Source: an uncultured Candidatus Competibacteraceae bacterium
GTDB lineage: Bacteria > Pseudomonadota > Gammaproteobacteria > Competibacterales > Competibacteraceae
NCBI GenBank assembly: GCA_937960715.1
Contig: CALGOO010000144.1
Coordinates: forward strand, 1-21,870
Reading direction: 5' to 3'
DNA: 21,870 nucleotides
Under the pieces are notes generated by a model that searched no databases, was not told the DNA's origin, and saw only the letters and a list, made by a program, of their open reading frames with translations. The position numbers and the translations under genes are program-made. Below are positions 7,113 to 15,886 of this stretch, piece after piece; positions within the stretch are counted from its first letter, which is position 1; each line of letters opens with the position of its first letter.

Positions 7113-9584
7113 TCAACTCCGGCGTTTGCCGCGACCGCCCCGACCGCCGGGGAACGGCAGGGGGAGATCCTCCGGCAATTCATCCATCAGGTCCTCGATA
7201 TTCCCGCCGAGCAGCATCATTTTCATTATGGCCCGCTGGATTTCCGGTGGAAACTCGTCGTCGGGCGGCAGCTCGTCCAGAATCTGGTCAAGCATCCGGC
7301 CCCGCAACGCCGGCGGCAGTCGCTCCAGTTCCCTGCGCATGTCCTCGATCTCGCGCCGCATCTTGGGCGGCATCGGGATGGGCAGCGGCAGCGGCGCCGG
7401 ACCGCCGCCCCTGGGTCCGAAGGGCAAGGAGAACGGGCTTTGGCTGAGAAACCGGGTGATCGAGGTGACGGCGCGGTGATCCTTGGTGGCATCGGCCCGT
7501 TCCAAGGCGTGTTCCAGCCGGCCGTAATCGCGGTCCTTCACCAAGTCGGGTTTACCGTTGGCGCGGCCGTAAATCTGGTAGTAGACGAACAGCGGTCGCT
7601 CCGGCTGAACCTCCAGCGCCCGGCTGGCGGCGTATTCCAACAGACCGTGATGCGGCGCCTGGTGCAGGCTTTCGCACATCAGCAGCAGGTCATCCTCGCT
7701 GGTCAGGGCCTTGATTGCGCGTTGCAGAGGCTTTTCCAGGTCTTCCAGGACCGAGCCGAGGTTGCTTACCTCTTCTTCGCGATAGGCGTTGAGCAGTTGC
7801 GCCAGGGCCAGCAGGTCGGCGCGGCTGGCGCTGAGCCGGCGCGGATCGCCCAGTTCGACGTCGCGCTGAAAGTCGGCCGGATCCAGCTTCAGCCGCAGCG
7901 CCTCCACCGCCAGGCGCACCCAGGCCAGCAGGGGGCGACCGGCCAGGCGAACGCCTTCCCGCAACCAGCGTCGCCCCGGCTCGCGCTGGCGTTGTTGCAG
8001 CGCCAGCAGGCCCCGGTTGATCTCGACGATGCCGGTGCGGGCGTTATCCCGTTCCAACTGGCCGGCGCTGTCCAACTCCTTTTCCGCCAGCGCGTACTTG
8101 TCGGCCCGCATCAGCTTGCGGGCGTGGGCCAGATGGGCGTTGATCAGGACGGTGCGGGCCTTGGTGTTGATCGGGTCCAGTTCCAGCACCCGGGCGGCGA
8201 AACCAGCGGCTTTCTTGTGAGCCTTGCGGGCGGTGGCGGTTTTGACCGCCGCCAGCAGCACCAGTGGATCATCGGGGAACCGCTTGACCGCCTGTTCCAC
8301 CCACTGGTGATATTCCTTATCGTTGTCGGCGTTCTTGTGCAAAACCGCCAGTTGCAGATAGACGTCGCGGTCGTCGGGATCGAACCGCAGACTTTGCTCC
8401 AGGCAGTCGCGGAGCCGCGCGCCGTCGTCCCAACCATCGTCCCCCTTGTTTAACAGCTCGGCCATGTGGCGCAGGATGAGCGCCGCCATCAGCCGGGAGT
8501 CCGGGGCGGTTTCGTGGCGCAGCAGAGCGACGCACGCCTGCCAGTGACCCAGGGTGCGGTCGAGGTCGTCGTCTTCCCGCTCCGCCCGCAACGCTTTCAA
8601 CTGTTGCGCCTCGAACGGCGGCAATGGCCCGAACAGGTGGGTGTAGGTTTTCGCTCCCTGCGGGTAGCCCAGCAGCAGCGCCAGACACGCGCGGCGGGCC
8701 TGTTTCCGGTCGAACGACGCCAGGTTGGCGGCGATGAACTCGAACTTCGCCTTGTCGCTGGGGTGGTCGCCGAGCCGCGCCCAGTCCTTGAGCAGCTTGA
8801 TCTGGCGCGCGTCCAGCCCGATCAGGCCACCCGCCAGTTCGCGCTGGGCCGGAGCGAGTGTCAGCAACGCGCGGGGGGGATCGGTGGCGGCGGCCCGAAC
8901 CAGCTCGACCAGGTCCTGGTAGGGGGACGTGGGCGGAATGCGCTCGATCAGGGCCAGGGCGCCGGTCGGGTCGGTTTCCAGCTTGAGCAACGCCGCCAGC
9001 GCCTGGCGCAAATCGCGGTAGGGTGAGCGAATCGAGATGGCTTTCAGGCGCTCGCGCACCACGTCCTCGGTCTCGCCCTGGCCGTAGGCGCGCAGCGCGT
9101 CCTGGGCGACGGCCAGATGGGAGCGTAGCGGCGAGTTCGGCGGGATGGCCTGAAGCACGTCCTTCTGATCGGCGAGCGCCAGCGCGGCCAGCGAAGTTTC
9201 GAGTTCGCCGGCGGTGGACAAAGCGGTTGCGTGATGGGTGTAAGCGCGCATGGCCTTGGCGTACTGGCCGGAATGCAGCAGCCAGTCTATGTACAACTCG
9301 GGCCGGGGGGCTTGGCCGCAGAGGGTCGGGAGGTTTTCCCAAAGCACGGTGGCTTCCCGATACATGGCTTTCTGGGCCAGTTGCCGGGCGCGCTCCAGAT
9401 AGGCCATGGCCAACGATTCACCCCAGCCGGCTTCGGGTTGCGGCTCGCGTTTAAGCAGCAGCTTGTAGACGTCGATGGCGTCCTTGTAATCCTGGGCCGA
9501 CAACAGGACCGCGCCGCGCGCGATCAATTCCTGGGTGGGCAGATCTTCAAGTCGAGCGCGCGGTTGAGGGATTGGTTTACGCAT
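7113..9584 (-). CDS. Large TPR-repeat protein of the Hsp70 operon
   Basis: An 823-aa, helix-rich, probably cytoplasmic protein; I see no signal peptide or membrane segment. TPR-like repeats are visible at about residues 30-90 (GAVLLSAQDYKDAIDVYKLL) and about 400-550 (DPDDRDVYLQLAVLH, KAAGFAARVLELDPINTKAR, KYALAEKELDSAGQLERDN). Ahead of the C-terminus lies a Pro/Gly-rich linker (GPRGGGPAPLPLPIP), then an acidic helical segment ending in GGRGGRGKRRS. The start ATG at 9584 has AAGGA 9 nt upstream. It lies 21 nt after the M16 gene and 2 nt before the J-domain gene. The family is not one I can name. A scaffold or client-recruiting role for the chaperones is an inference from position and TPR content. 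Confidence 0.8.
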   Translation of the reverse strand: MRKPIPQPRARLEDLPTQELIARGAVLLSAQDYKDAIDVYKLLLKREPQPEAGWGESLAMAYLERARQLAQKAMYREATVLWENLPTLCGQAPRPELYIDWLLHSGQYAKAMRAYTHHATALSTAGELETSLAALALADQKDVLQAIPPNSPLRSHLAVAQDALRAYGQGETEDVVRERLKAISIRSPYRDLRQALAALLKLETDPTGALALIERIPPTSPYQDLVELVRAAATDPPRALLTLAPAQRELAGGLIGLDARQIKLLKDWARLGDHPSDKAKFEFIAANLASFDRKQARRACLALLLGYPQGAKTYTHLFGPLPPFEAQQLKALRAEREDDDLDRTLGHWQACVALLRHETAPDSRLMAALILRHMAELLNKGDDGWDDGARLRDCLEQSLRFDPDDRDVYLQLAVLHKNADNDKEYHQWVEQAVKRFPDDPLVLLAAVKTATARKAHKKAAGFAARVLELDPINTKARTVLINAHLAHARKLMRADKYALAEKELDSAGQLERDNARTGIVEINRGLLALQQRQREPGRRWLREGVRLAGRPLLAWVRLAVEALRLKLDPADFQRDVELGDPRRLSASRADLLALAQLLNAYREEEVSNLGSVLEDLEKPLQRAIKALTSEDDLLLMCESLHQAPHHGLLEYAASRALEVQPERPLFVYYQIYGRANGKPDLVKDRDYGRLEHALERADATKDHRAVTSITRFLSQSPFSLPFGPRGGGPAPLPLPIPMPPKMRREIEDMRRELERLPPALRGRMLDQILDELPPDDEFPPEIQRAIMKMMLLGGNIEDLMDELPEDLPLPFPGGRGGRGKRRS

Positions 9585-9605
9585 CCACGGGAATCCTTCG
9601 CCGGA

Positions 9606-12512
9606 TCAAATCGCAGTGATAGGCCAATCCGCCTGTTCCGCCAGCGTGCGCGCGTCGCTGAGCACCGCGCACCGGGACTGTTCCGGTTGCAGCCAGGTCG
9701 CCGCAACGCGCTGGAGATCGGCCAGCGTCACCTGCAACACCCGTTGCCGGTAAGCGCGGCGCTGTTCCGGGGTGCGGTCGAACAGGGCGCCGAAAAAGGC
9801 GCTGATCGCTTCGCCGGCGGGTGAGCCGGGTTTGTCGATGGCGCCGACGACACCGAGGATGGCCTCCTCCAAGGCACGCGCCGGATGATTGTAGGTTTGC
9901 AGCCAGTCCAGCGCCCGGTCGAAATCGGCCAGGGTGTCGGCCAGCCGGGGATCGCGGTAGGAATAGAACCGGAATGCGCCGCTGTCCGGATGGTAGCCCG
10001 CGCCGCCGCCGTAAGCGCCGCCCTGTTCGCGGATGGCCCGGTGCAGATAGCCGTTGCGCAGGAAATCGCCCAGCACGTGCAGGGCCGGCGCGTCGGGATG
10101 GTTCGGCGCGACGGTCGGATAAGCCTTGGCGCAGAAATTCACTTGGGTGTTGATCCGGAAGCCCTGCCAAGCTGGTTGTGCTTCCGGGGTAGCCAGCACG
10201 AACGGCTCCACGGTCGCGACGTGGCCGTTTCGCCAGCGGGCGGCCAGCGCCTCGGCGATGGCATCCTGCCGTTCGGCTTCGCTGACCACCAGCAATTGCC
10301 GGGGCATGGATCGCAGCCGGTCGCGCAGATGTTCCAGCCGAGCGGCGAAGGCCGCCAACGCCTCGGCGTCGTCCAGCGCGTCGTCCAGCCTCTTGATGTG
10401 CCGCAAGCCTTGCAACCCATCCCAGCGATGGTTCAATGCCGCCACCGGGCTTAGACTGGAGGTGGCGGCGGCCAGCGCCAGCAGGTGGCCGTGGTCGGTG
10501 ATCGCTTCCTCGCGGTGGGCGCGCATCTGGGCGACCAATTCGCGCAAACGCGGCAATTCGTCGAACCGGGCGCTGGTCAGGGTTTCCCACAGCAGGTCGG
10601 ACAAGGCGGTTTGATTGCGGGCCAGCGCCTTGCCGGCGACGACCAGAACGCCCCTGACCTGGTTCACGTCGTCCACCCCGCCGCGCACGTTGACGCGGGC
10701 GCTGAGGCCGCCGGTCACCGCCGCCTGGCGGGCTTGAGTCGTCCGGTAGTCGAGTCCCGCGCTGCCGACCTCGGTCAAGCAGGCGCAGAACAGCGGCAGC
10801 AAATCCAGTTCGTCGGAATCCAGCGCCGGCAGGTCGAGGATGGTTTGCAGGTAGACCATGCCGTTGGTGCCCTGGGCGTACCAGTGAGCAGGCAATGCGC
10901 CGACCGGGCGGGCGACGCCCTCGGCGATTTTCAGATCCGGCGGCACATCCGCCAGTCCCACCTTGGGCAGCAGTTCGGGATCGTCCTGGCGCTGCTGGCG
11001 CTCGGCGAGCGTCCGGGCCTGCTCGACGATGCGAGCCTGGTCGGCGTCGGTCAGCGTGGCTCGGATGGCGGCCAGCCGCTCGCGCTCGGCGGCGGCTTGT
11101 TTTTCGGCCAGCGCCGGATCGGGAGCCATGGTCAGCCGCACCCGGTGCGGATTGTCCAGCAGCAGTTGTCGGGCCAGGTTTGGGATGAAGTCCGGCGTCC
11201 GACTTTCCGTCCGCAACCGCTCCAGCAGCGGATCGCTGTCCAGCGCGGTGACCGGATCGCCACCGTGAATGGCCGGCGTCAGGGTTTCCATCAGCAGGCG
11301 CAGGCCGTAGGGAAAGCCGTCGCCGGTGATTTCCCGCTCGCTCAGTTCCAGTTGATGCAGGGCGGCGTCCACGGCGTCCTGGGGCACGCCCTCGGCGGCG
11401 ACCTGACGCAGCACATCGAAGATCAGTTTTTCAACCGCCTCGGCGTGTTCGGGATTGGAGCCTTCCAGTCCGCAGACGAAGGTGGCTTCGTGGGTGGCGG
11501 TGTCGAACCCACACAGCGGCGACGGCGCGGCCCCCAGTTCGGAGGTTTCCAGCGCGTGGCGCAGCGGCGAACTGCTGTTGTCCAGCAGCGCATCGCTTAA
11601 CAACCGCGCCCGCAGCGTCGCCAGCGGATCGGTGATCGGCCCCAGCAGCCAGCCCAGCACGATATGGGTCTGGTCGCGCGGGTCCTGGCCACCATCGAAC
11701 GGGTAATGGATGAGGTTCGCGAGCGGCGCGGCATAGCGCCGTTCAGGGGGAATGGCCAAATCCAGTTTGAGCGCTTGGAACCGGTGGAGCGCCTGGGTCT
11801 CGAAACGGTCTTGATGCTCGGCGGCGGGAATGTCGCCGTAGGTCAGGAAAATGGCGTTCGAGGGATGGTAGTGGCGAGCGTGGAAAGCCTTGAGTTGAGC
11901 GTGAGTCAGATCGGGGATGACCTCCGGGTCGCCACCGCTGTTGTGGTGATAGGTGGTGGTTGGGAACAGCCGGTGCTGCAACTCGTGCGCAAGCCGCTGG
12001 ACCGGCGAGCTCAGCGCCCCCTTCATCTCGTTGAACACCACGCCCTTGAATGTCAGCTCTGAATTTGGATCGTCGGGCCTGATAAACTCCAGCCGATGGC
12101 CTTCCTGGGCGAAGTCGCGTTCGTCCAGCAGTGGAAAGAACGCCGCGTCGAGATAAACGTCGAGCAGATTGTTGAAATCCTTTTTGTTCTGGCTGGCGAA
12201 CGGGTAGGCGGTCCAGTCGCTGCTGGTGAAGGCGTTCATGAAGGTGTGGAGCGAGCGCCGGATCATCATGAAGAACGGATCGCGCACCGGATAGCGCTGG
12301 CTGCCGCACAGTGCGGTGTGTTCAAGGATGTGCGCCACGCCGGTCGAGTCCTGCGGCGCGGTCAGGAACGCGACCAGAAAGGCATTGTGTGGATCGTCGG
12401 CGGCCAGATGGAGATGCCGGGCGCCGGTGGCGCGGTGACGGTATTCCTGGAATTCCAGCCGCAGGGCGGGGATGGGGTGGCCGCGCAGGTGCTCGAAGGC
12501 GGGATGGGTCAT
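9606..12512 (-). CDS. M16C family metallopeptidase (PreP-like insulinase)
   Basis: A 968-aa protein, the right length for the M16C presequence-protease type. The inverted zinc motif HxxEH is HILEH (His61, catalytic Glu64, His65), with the third ligand likely Glu162 in FNEMKGAL, about 97 residues on as in PreP. The C-terminal half keeps REQGGAYGGGAGYHPDSGA, the Arg/Tyr-containing block needed for catalysis in the family. These enzymes form a closed chamber and degrade unfolded peptides. No signal peptide is visible, so it is probably cytoplasmic. Its ATG overlaps the rfbB stop by 4 nt (ATGA). With an Hsp70 module downstream it fits a protein-quality-control operon, clearing peptides (inference). 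Confidence 0.9.
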   Translation of the reverse strand: MTHPAFEHLRGHPIPALRLEFQEYRHRATGARHLHLAADDPHNAFLVAFLTAPQDSTGVAHILEHTALCGSQRYPVRDPFFMMIRRSLHTFMNAFTSSDWTAYPFASQNKKDFNNLLDVYLDAAFFPLLDERDFAQEGHRLEFIRPDDPNSELTFKGVVFNEMKGALSSPVQRLAHELQHRLFPTTTYHHNSGGDPEVIPDLTHAQLKAFHARHYHPSNAIFLTYGDIPAAEHQDRFETQALHRFQALKLDLAIPPERRYAAPLANLIHYPFDGGQDPRDQTHIVLGWLLGPITDPLATLRARLLSDALLDNSSSPLRHALETSELGAAPSPLCGFDTATHEATFVCGLEGSNPEHAEAVEKLIFDVLRQVAAEGVPQDAVDAALHQLELSEREITGDGFPYGLRLLMETLTPAIHGGDPVTALDSDPLLERLRTESRTPDFIPNLARQLLLDNPHRVRLTMAPDPALAEKQAAAERERLAAIRATLTDADQARIVEQARTLAERQQRQDDPELLPKVGLADVPPDLKIAEGVARPVGALPAHWYAQGTNGMVYLQTILDLPALDSDELDLLPLFCACLTEVGSAGLDYRTTQARQAAVTGGLSARVNVRGGVDDVNQVRGVLVVAGKALARNQTALSDLLWETLTSARFDELPRLRELVAQMRAHREEAITDHGHLLALAAATSSLSPVAALNHRWDGLQGLRHIKRLDDALDDAEALAAFAARLEHLRDRLRSMPRQLLVVSEAERQDAIAEALAARWRNGHVATVEPFVLATPEAQPAWQGFRINTQVNFCAKAYPTVAPNHPDAPALHVLGDFLRNGYLHRAIREQGGAYGGGAGYHPDSGAFRFYSYRDPRLADTLADFDRALDWLQTYNHPARALEEAILGVVGAIDKPGSPAGEAISAFFGALFDRTPEQRRAYRQRVLQVTLADLQRVAATWLQPEQSRCAVLSDARTLAEQADWPITAI

Positions 12513-13546
12513 GGAGTCGGTTCGATGGATGGGGAAGTGGAAGCGTGGCGGCGCAGATACCAGTCCACGGTTTTAATGATGCCAGTGTCGAAAGTCTCCA
12601 GTGGACGCCAGCCGAGTTCATCAGCCATCTTGCGGGCGTCGATGGCGTAGCGCCAGTCGTGGCCAGGCCGGTCGGTGACGAAACTGATCAGTCGCTCGTG
12701 CGGCGCGTGTTCCGGGCGACGTTGGTCCAGCAGGGCGCAAATCCGTTTGACAATGTTGATGTTCGCCCATTCGTTGCAGCCGCCGATGTTGTAGGTCTCG
12801 CCCAGCCGGCCCCGGCGGATGACCGTCTCGATGCCCCGGCAATGATCCTCGACGTACAACCAGTCGCGGATGTTGCTGCCGTCGCCGTAGACCGGAATCG
12901 GTTGTCGCCGCAGGCAGGAACGAATCACGGTGGGGATGAACTTTTCACCGTGCTGAAACGGGCCGTAGTTATTGGAACAATTGGTCGTGATGACCGGCAG
13001 CTTGTAAGTGTGGAAATAGGCCCGCACCAAATGATCGGAACCGGCCTTGGAAGCGGAGTAGGGTGAGTTGGGTGCGTAGGGCGTGGTTTCCGTGAACGGC
13101 GGATCGTCGCGCTGGAGCGTGCCGTAAACCTCGTCGGTCGAAATATGATGAAACCGGCAATCCTCCGCTGTTTTCCCGTCCAGCCAGGCGGTGCGCGCGG
13201 CTTCCAGCAAGGTGAATGTCCCAACCAGATTGGTTTCCACGAAAGCCGCTGGCCCGGTGATGGAGCGATCCACATGGCTTTCGGCGGCGAAGTGGACGAG
13301 GGTGTCGATGGCGTTCTCGCGCAGCAACCGATCCACCAGCGGCCGGTCGCAGATGTCGCCTTGGACGAAGAGATGCCGGGCCGGATCGGGCAGATCGCGC
13401 AGGTTGTCCAGCGAGCCGGCGTAGGTCAGCAGGTCAAGATTGACGATGCGGATGTCGGGGGCGGTGGCCAGCACGTGTCGCACGAAATTGCAGCCGATGA
13501 AGCCGGCGCCGCCGGTCACCAGCATGCTGCGGGGACGATGTTCCAT
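12509..13546 (-). CDS. rfbB: dTDP-glucose 4,6-dehydratase
   Basis: A 345-aa short-chain dehydrogenase of the extended type, converting dTDP-glucose to dTDP-4-keto-6-deoxyglucose with bound NAD (first steps toward dTDP-L-rhamnose and other deoxysugars). Visible features: the Rossmann glycine motif TGGAGFIG (11-18), HFAAESHVDRSI (about 85-96), the catalytic STDEVYG with Thr137-Asp138-Glu139, and YSASK with Tyr163/Lys167. NNYGPFQHGEKFIPTVI and GDGSNIRDWLYVEDHC follow. All are classical RmlB features. The rmlA, rmlC and rmlD partners are not in the window, which is unusual because they normally cluster. It starts at ATG 13546, 12 nt after xthA; Met8 is an alternative start. It ends in an ATGA overlap with the M16 gene. 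Confidence 0.93.
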   Translation of the reverse strand: MEHRPRSMLVTGGAGFIGCNFVRHVLATAPDIRIVNLDLLTYAGSLDNLRDLPDPARHLFVQGDICDRPLVDRLLRENAIDTLVHFAAESHVDRSITGPAAFVETNLVGTFTLLEAARTAWLDGKTAEDCRFHHISTDEVYGTLQRDDPPFTETTPYAPNSPYSASKAGSDHLVRAYFHTYKLPVITTNCSNNYGPFQHGEKFIPTVIRSCLRRQPIPVYGDGSNIRDWLYVEDHCRGIETVIRRGRLGETYNIGGCNEWANINIVKRICALLDQRRPEHAPHERLISFVTDRPGHDWRYAIDARKMADELGWRPLETFDTGIIKTVDWYLRRHASTSPSIEPTP

Positions 13547-13558
13547 GATGGTCTTGGT

Positions 13559-14341
13559 TTAGTTGCTGTCAGTGTTGAATTCGGCGATCACGGGGGCGTG
13601 ATCGGAGGGGCGTTCCAGGCCGCGCGGGGCTTTGTCCACCTGACAGGCGATGCAGACCGCCGCCAGCGCGGGGCTGACGAGAATATGATCGATGCGCAAC
13701 CCCATATTGCGCCGGAACGCGGCGGCGCGGTAATCCCACCAGCTAAAGATGTGGTCTTCCCGCGGGAACAGGCGGAAGACGTCTTTTAGCCCCAAATCCA
13801 ACAACCGTCGGAACGCGGCCCGCTCCGGTTCGCTGCACAGCACCTGCCCGCTCCAGGCGGCGGGATCATACACGTCGCGGTCTTCGGGCGCGATATTGAA
13901 GTCGCCCAGCGCCACCAGCCGAGGATGTTGGGCCAGTTCGGCCGGCAACCATTGCGCTAGCTGATCCAGCCAGGCCAGCTTGTAGGCGTATTTGTCGGAG
14001 CCGACCGCCTGGCCGTTGGGAACGTAGAGATTGAGGATTCGAATGTCGCCGATGGTCGCGCCCAGCACCCGCCGTTGCGGATCGTCCAGTCCTGGCAGAG
14101 CGGTGACGAGATCGCTGGCGGGCAGACGGCTGAGAATCGCGACGCCGTTGTAGGTCTTCTGGCCGGAGAAGACCGCTTGATATCCCGCTTCGGCGATGTC
14201 CAACGTCGGAAAATCGGGATCGGTCAGCTTGGTTTCCTGCAAGGCCAGGATGTCCGGTTGCCGGTCGCGCAGCCAATCCAACACATGCGGCAAGCGCACG
14301 TTCAGGGAGTTGACGTTCCAGGTGGCAATTTCAATTCCCAT
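13559..14341 (-). CDS. xthA: Exodeoxyribonuclease III
   Basis: A 260-aa Mg2+-dependent AP endonuclease/3'-5' exonuclease of the ExoIII family, acting in base-excision repair. Motifs seen: IATWNVNSLNVR near the N-terminus, LQETKL (catalytic Glu36), YNGVAILSR, ILNLYVPNG, GDFNIAPEDRDVYD (Asp/Asn pair), RIDHILVSP and the final SDHAPVIAEF (Asp-His). I chose the ATG at 14341 (MGIEIATWNVNS) because family members start one or two residues before IATWN. An ATG five codons upstream (14356) is also possible. It is the first gene of the packed minus-strand run and would be read from the promoter region 14342-14485. Confidence 0.93.
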   Translation of the reverse strand: MGIEIATWNVNSLNVRLPHVLDWLRDRQPDILALQETKLTDPDFPTLDIAEAGYQAVFSGQKTYNGVAILSRLPASDLVTALPGLDDPQRRVLGATIGDIRILNLYVPNGQAVGSDKYAYKLAWLDQLAQWLPAELAQHPRLVALGDFNIAPEDRDVYDPAAWSGQVLCSEPERAAFRRLLDLGLKDVFRLFPREDHIFSWWDYRAAAFRRNMGLRIDHILVSPALAAVCIACQVDKAPRGLERPSDHAPVIAEFNTDSN

Positions 14342-14485
14342 CGCGACCTGTTTCATTCCATCTCAAAAAACCTTTGATATTCAAAGAATAGCTCCTCTAT
14401 CTATGTCATACCATATAGTATCGCCCAATCTCGACTATCGCTTAATATTTTTGTTCGGCTGAATGCGTAGCCTGGGGAAAGGGGC
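14342..14485. promoter_or_regulatory. A+T-rich divergent intergenic region with palindromes and a possible promoter
   Basis: This 144-bp region is clearly poorer in G+C than its surroundings. It separates the minus-strand operon (xthA first) from the plus-strand integrase remnant. A perfect inverted repeat CTTTGATATTCAAAG lies at 14372-14386, and ATAC-6-GTAT at 14408-14421. A minus-strand promoter is possible with -35 TTAAGC (14440-14445) and -10 GATACT (14417-14422), spacer 17 nt; the boxes are only moderate. GGGGAAAGGGG at 14474-14484 is the ribosome binding site of the integrase. The inverted repeats could be an operator, but no regulator is visible. Confidence 0.35.
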
Positions 14486-15600
14486 ATGACCGCAAACGCA
14501 CTGACCGACACCTAATTGCGCGCCTGGATCAAGACTGGTGTTCCGCTGGCCCGCGCCGACGGGAGCGGATTGACCTTTACCCTGTCGGCGGCCGGAACCG
14601 CCGCCTGGGTGCTGCGCTACCGCTTCGGTGGCGCACCCCGCGAGTTGACGTTGGGGCGGTATCCCGACCTTTCGCTGGCCGAAGCCCGCAAACTGGCCCG
14701 CCTGCATCGCGTTCGCATCCAGCAGGGCGAGGACGTGGCCCGCGCCAAGCGCCGCGAGAAACAGGCGGCGGCGTGGACGTTCGCCCAACTCGTTCACGAT
14801 TACAAGCTTAAAGCATTTCCGATTTTAGCGGTAAGTACCCGCGAACAGCGCGAGCGGCATCTAGCCCTGGCCTGTCAGCGATTGGGCGGACTGGCGGCCC
14901 GCGACGTGGACCCCGCCGACATCGTGTTGCTGATCGAGCAGATCGGCGCGCGGTCGCGCAGCACGGCCGAGGTGGTGCTGATCGCCGTAGCGGAAACCTT
15001 CAAGCACGGCATCGCCCGCCGCGTGGTCGTGGCCAATCCCTGCGCCGGCGTAACCGTGGGCGCGGTCTGCGGGCCACCCGAATACGCGCCAGTGGGTGAT
15101 GCCGACCGAGCCGGAACTGCGGGCGCTGCTGGCGGCGCTACCCGGCATCGGGACCGAGAACGCCTTGGCGGTGAAAATCCTGTTGGCGACTTGCGTCCGC
15201 ATCAGCGAACTGGCGTTGGCGGAATGGTCCCACCTGGATTTCGACAAGGCCGAGTGGTTCATCCCACCGGAGAATAGCAAGACCCGCAACGGCTTCACGG
15301 TTCCCTTAGTCCCGGCGGTGATCGGCTGGTTTCGCGAGTTGCAGCCGCTGGCCTGCGGATCGCGCTACGTGCTGCCCGCCCGCCGCGCCAGCCGGGTCAA
15401 GGGCGCCGACGCGCCGTTCGAGCAGCGATCCCTCAATGTGATGTTGCACAAGCTCTGTGATCGGCTAGGGGACCGTTGCCGGCGCTTCACTCCGCACGAC
15501 CTGCGCTCCACCGCCCGGTCGTGGTTGGCGGCGATGGGCGTGGGCGGTTCCAGTGGCGGAACGTTGCCTGAATCACTCGCTGGGCGGGCTGCTGCTGGCG
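14486..15600 (+). pseudogene. Degraded P4-type tyrosine recombinase/integrase
   Basis: The ATG at 14486, with a strong GGGGAAAGGGG site just upstream, begins MTANALTDT, then hits an in-frame TAA (14513-14515). The same frame continues as an Arm-binding DUF4102-like domain (ADGSGLTFTLSAAG, WVLRYRFGGAPRELTLGRYP) and a core-binding domain to NPCAGV near 15045. A +1 shift at about 15055 moves into the catalytic frame (TEPELRALLAALPGIG, CVRISELALAEWSHL with active-site Arg, FTPHDLRSTARSWLAAMGV with His-Arg). A second +1 shift near 15545 leads to VAERCLNHSLGGLLLA, which ends at about 15600. The C-terminal part with the catalytic Tyr is gone, replaced by a transposase fragment. It is therefore inactive. 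It probably marks an old integrated element whose attachment site I could not find. Confidence 0.85.
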
Positions 15601-15886
15601 ATCCGCAACGCCTCCGCCATCGCTTGGCCATCGCTTTCGTTCAGGTTCAGCTCCTCGGCAATTTGCCGGTTCGACTGATTCAGCCCCATCAGGTACAGGT
15701 AGGCGAACCAGACCGACAAGGGTTGATGCCGCCCCATGAAGATGGTCCCGGTGAGGTCGTCAAACCGTTTTCCACAGTTCTTGCAGGTGTATCTTCGGCA
15801 TGCTTGTTGGCGGTGGTTGCGACCGCGCTGGGTGATTTTGTTGGACGTGCAGCCCGAACAACGCACCCCGTTGGGCCAGCGTACGG
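15600..15886 (-). pseudogene. Internal fragment of a transposase (IS1595-like)
   Basis: The minus-strand frame reads RWPNGVRCSGC, then RRYTCKNCGKRFDDLTGTIF, GRHQPLSVWFAYLYLMGLNQS and NRQIAEELNLNESDGQAMAEALR. This is the zinc-finger N-terminal region seen in IS1595-type transposases (CxxC...CxxC, FDDLTGT). The expected first ~20 residues and the whole DDE catalytic part are missing. An open frame from GTG 15866 to 15573 exists, but the residues after ALR come from the integrase side. The fragment lies exactly between the truncated toxin and the truncated integrase, so both ends are junctions. No terminal inverted repeats are visible. The IS family assignment is from memory of the pattern and is moderately sure. 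Confidence 0.72.

Noticed and set aside
8317..11600. Several long open frames opposite or offset to the TPR and M16 genes (e.g. 8317-9342 and 10485-11600)
   Set aside because: The in-frame TPR and M16C motifs show which frame is real; these have no domain pattern or plausible start sites.
13559..14356. xthA start at ATG 14356
   Set aside because: Possible, but the five extra residues (MKQVA) precede the usual family start; ATG 14341 fits the MxIATWN pattern better, so 14341 is used.
14342..14485. tRNA gene or integrase attachment site next to the integrase remnant
   Set aside because: No cloverleaf-like or CCA-ending sequence is seen and no direct repeat matching a second site in the window was found.
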